Origin: Selaginella tamariscina
Lineage: Eukaryota; Streptophyta; Lycopodiopsida; Selaginellales; Selaginellaceae
Length of the DNA: 64,000 nucleotides
Reading direction: 5' to 3'
Assembly (NCBI GenBank): GCA_003024785.1
Contig: PUQB01000074.1
Coordinates: forward strand, 124,001-188,000
Under the pieces are notes generated by a model. It did no database searches. It saw nothing but the letters and a program-made list of their open reading frames with translations, and was not told the origin of the DNA. Positions 61,690-64,000 of this stretch are shown here, one piece after another (the first letter of the stretch is position 1; each line of letters begins with the position of its first letter). Both the position numbers and the translations under genes were made by a program.

Positions 61690-64000
61690 TGTGTATATAC
61701 ACACATGCATAGTGACACATGGGTGGTGATCTAGCCGCCATGTGTCAGTGCCACGTGTTGCATATGTGCCACGTGGTAGGAGGTCTCCTGTATATAAGCA
61801 GGGTTTTTGTAGCTGAATATATCTGACATTTCTAAATATATATTTGCTTTCATTGGTGGAGAAGTTGGGTATTCATTTCTTCTGCCTTTTCCTTTTCTTG
61901 TTTTCATGACAATAAACATGGAGACAGCTTTTAGCATTATTGCTACTGTTATTAATGGACAAACTAAGTTGTTGGAGCGCTTTGTTGAGGGTCCGTCCTC
62001 CTCTTCCCCGCCTGAGCCTCATGCCGGGGATTTGTTTATAGTACTCCTTCATTTTCTTCACAGGCCACAAATCCAAGGGTTCGACCCCGATCTTTTGTGA
62101 TGATCCAAGAGATGATGTATACCACTGGTTTGATCATTTCCAAATTATTGTTCGTTACCATGGTTGGGATGAGGGCTCTCAGAGAATTCCCTACATGTTT
62201 GGAAGGCCCTGCGCTCAAGTGGTTATAATGGATTGGCTGTGGAGATTCAAGCCAATAATAATTGGTTGACGGAATGCCTTAAACGTATGTTTGGCAAAGT
62301 TGAGGATTCAGATGATGCTTTTTAACAACTGCATGCGATATGACAACATCCTGTGAGTCTGTTATGTGGTTTAGTATTAGGTTCGAGGATTTAGTTTTGG
62401 CGTGCATATCCTAATATGCCTGAGCCCATTAAGCTCGGTATGTTATGGCCAACTATGCGACTTGAACTTGTTCGATTCATTCGGGCTCTTACATTGGAGA
62501 AGCTTTTGCACTAGCTCAACATTTTGAGTTGGTGCCTGGTGAGGGCCGTGGTCCCCTTGGGTTACCTGCTCCTCTTATTCAGCATGCTGATCCAATGGAG
62601 GTTGACGCTGCTGCATATGTGCCCGCACGGTAAGCCTTTGTGGTCGACCTTAGGGCCCACCCCGTGGACCACCTCCACGAAATCGTCCTACACCTGCTCC
62701 AGTTCTTGCCTGTGGTGGTCAAAATCCACGGATTCGTGACAGGAGGAATCGAACAATGCAGGTCGACCCAATCAAGTTCATTGTTGGGCTTGTTGGGCAC
62801 CTAAACATACTTGGCAGGCATGCGATGTGTATCTTGATTGGCGTCCACCACATCCAGGCTGGCGACCATATGTTCCGGATGGTGTGCCTGTGGCGGCCAT
62901 TATGTCTGATGATGAGCTTTTAGATGACAAAGCCTCTCTTGCAGATGGATCTGTTGTGGAAAACTAGTAATCGTACGAGCGACGGAGGGATCCCGTGCGA
63001 TGGAGACTTCACCTCCATGCTTTTTCCGCTATGCATATCAAGGACAAGGATCTAGTATGTCTTCCATAACTACTTCTCTAGCGCATCGGTGCTCATTACC
63101 CTTAAGACGTGCAGATAAGGTCTTGCACATTTTATATGGTAATGGGCAGTCTCGTGTATTATCACAGTACACCACTTTGACTACGTTGGTTTTGGGTGAC
63201 AATCGTAAGTTTCCCTCTGGGTCTCTTAGGGTTGTCCCTTCCTAGGTCTTTGACATTATTTTGGGATGTGATTGGTTGAAGCAGTCGAAAGTGTGTTCCT
63301 TTACGTCTAGAGAAGCTTGTTGCTGTTTGTATCACGCATACATCTCCTTTGATTCCAGTCTTGGAGTGGTGTTCATCTCAACAGGTTCAAATGTCGGATC
63401 CATCACCGGAGTATCGAGCACAATGCATCGAATAACTTAAGTAGCAGTATGCAAGTTTGTTCAAATTTAATTTGTCCCAAGGTGCACGTGTGAAGACTCG
63501 ACACTGTATACCCACTGGCAATGCAAAGCCTTTCAAAGTCCCGATTCGACGCAGGTAACCAAAAGAGTTATCAGCCATGTGAACAGCTGTTACAGATATG
63601 ATTGATAAACGGGTGTGTCGTTCATCACGGAGTCCATGGGCATGTGAACCTCATTTGGTTCCCAAGCCTGATGGATTTCTACGTGGATTACCGACCTCTC
63701 AACGATGTTACCATCAAAGATGTTTATCCACTTCCGAACTCTACTGATCTATTAGATCGTTTGGGTCAGAGTCGATGGTTTACTAAGTTGGATTTGGCAT
63801 CAAGATATTGGCAAGTTCCAGGAGTTGAAGTCAATCCAAAAGGCATAACCAAAAACTCGTAAAGATCAAATGGTGTCCGGAAGGCCGTTTTTGGAATATC
63901 CTCCTCAGCCAGCCACCTTTCAATGCATGATGGATGAGCTTCTTTCAAATATGCCTGATATCACTGCTAATTTATCAACAATGTGCTCATTCATGGGTTT
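61690..64000 (+). mobile_element. Ty3/gypsy element, decayed, continuing beyond the window
   Basis: A probable LTR/promoter ends before 61900; it has two CACGTG boxes (61752-61757, 61770-61775) and a TATATAAG box at 61791. Coding begins ATG 61906 or 61918. Gag fragments: DDPRDDVYHWFDHFQIIVRY and RMFGKVEDSDDAF (62100-62330). Protease-RT spacer FDIILGCDWLKQ near 63247. RT fragments VDYRPLNDVTIKDVYPLPNS and [16 protein letters not shown] (63680-63840), then a finger/palm piece to 63990. Several stops and frameshifts. Different family from the element at 27447. Confidence 0.8.
61740..61800 (+). promoter_or_regulatory. Promoter of the terminal gypsy element with twin G-boxes
   Basis: GCCACGTGTTGC and GCCACGTGG are 18 bp apart and about 20-40 bp upstream of TATATAAG. 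G-boxes bind bHLH/bZIP factors. Confidence 0.5.

Overview
The window is nuclear DNA of a land plant, probably a seedless one. It holds intron-containing plant genes (MLO, a bHLH factor, the splicing factor Crooked-neck), two long plant-type PPR genes, Mutator-like transposon copies, and Ty3/gypsy and Ty1/copia retroelements, with dinucleotide microsatellites in many introns. The PPR modules read like lycophyte (Selaginella-type) PPRs, but the introns are longer than typical S. moellendorffii introns, so the genus is an inference.

Layout. 1-4641: right part of a Mutator-like element (transposase relic on +, preceded by an array of hairpin repeats). 6764-7893: bHLH-ACT transcription factor (+). 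8692-11619: MLO-type seven-transmembrane protein (+) with a 15-unit proline-rich pentapeptide repeat in its first extracellular loop. 12039-16134: CLF1/Crooked-neck (-), 12 exons. 17400-19880: modular PLS-class PPR (-). 21396-35209: a second, nearly complete Mutator-like element with terminal inverted repeats and a probable 11-bp target duplication; it carries a transposase (-), gene X (-), a hairpin array and gene Y (+), and gene Y is split by a Ty3/gypsy chromodomain retrotransposon (27447-33652, 5-bp target duplication CTAAC). 35210-60750: a segmentally duplicated block carrying three copies plus two relics of a small secreted-protein gene (-) and PPR sequence; one PPR copy is broken by a Ty1/copia element (to 43983), and a second copia lies at 47589-51046 on the minus strand. 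57281-60748: three-exon PPR gene (-). 61690-64000: start of another degenerate Ty3/gypsy element.

The single-copy genes do ordinary housekeeping, regulatory and membrane work. The more unusual material is (i) the hairpin array and apparent internal inversion of the Mutator-like elements, (ii) the unrecognised secreted-protein family with repeated E2F-like/TGACGT upstream modules, and (iii) the proline-rich MLO loop.

Reading caveat: many genes and elements break frame by exactly -1 base, several times at a homopolymer. That pattern looks more like uncorrected long-read consensus errors than decay, so 'pseudogene' calls here are provisional.
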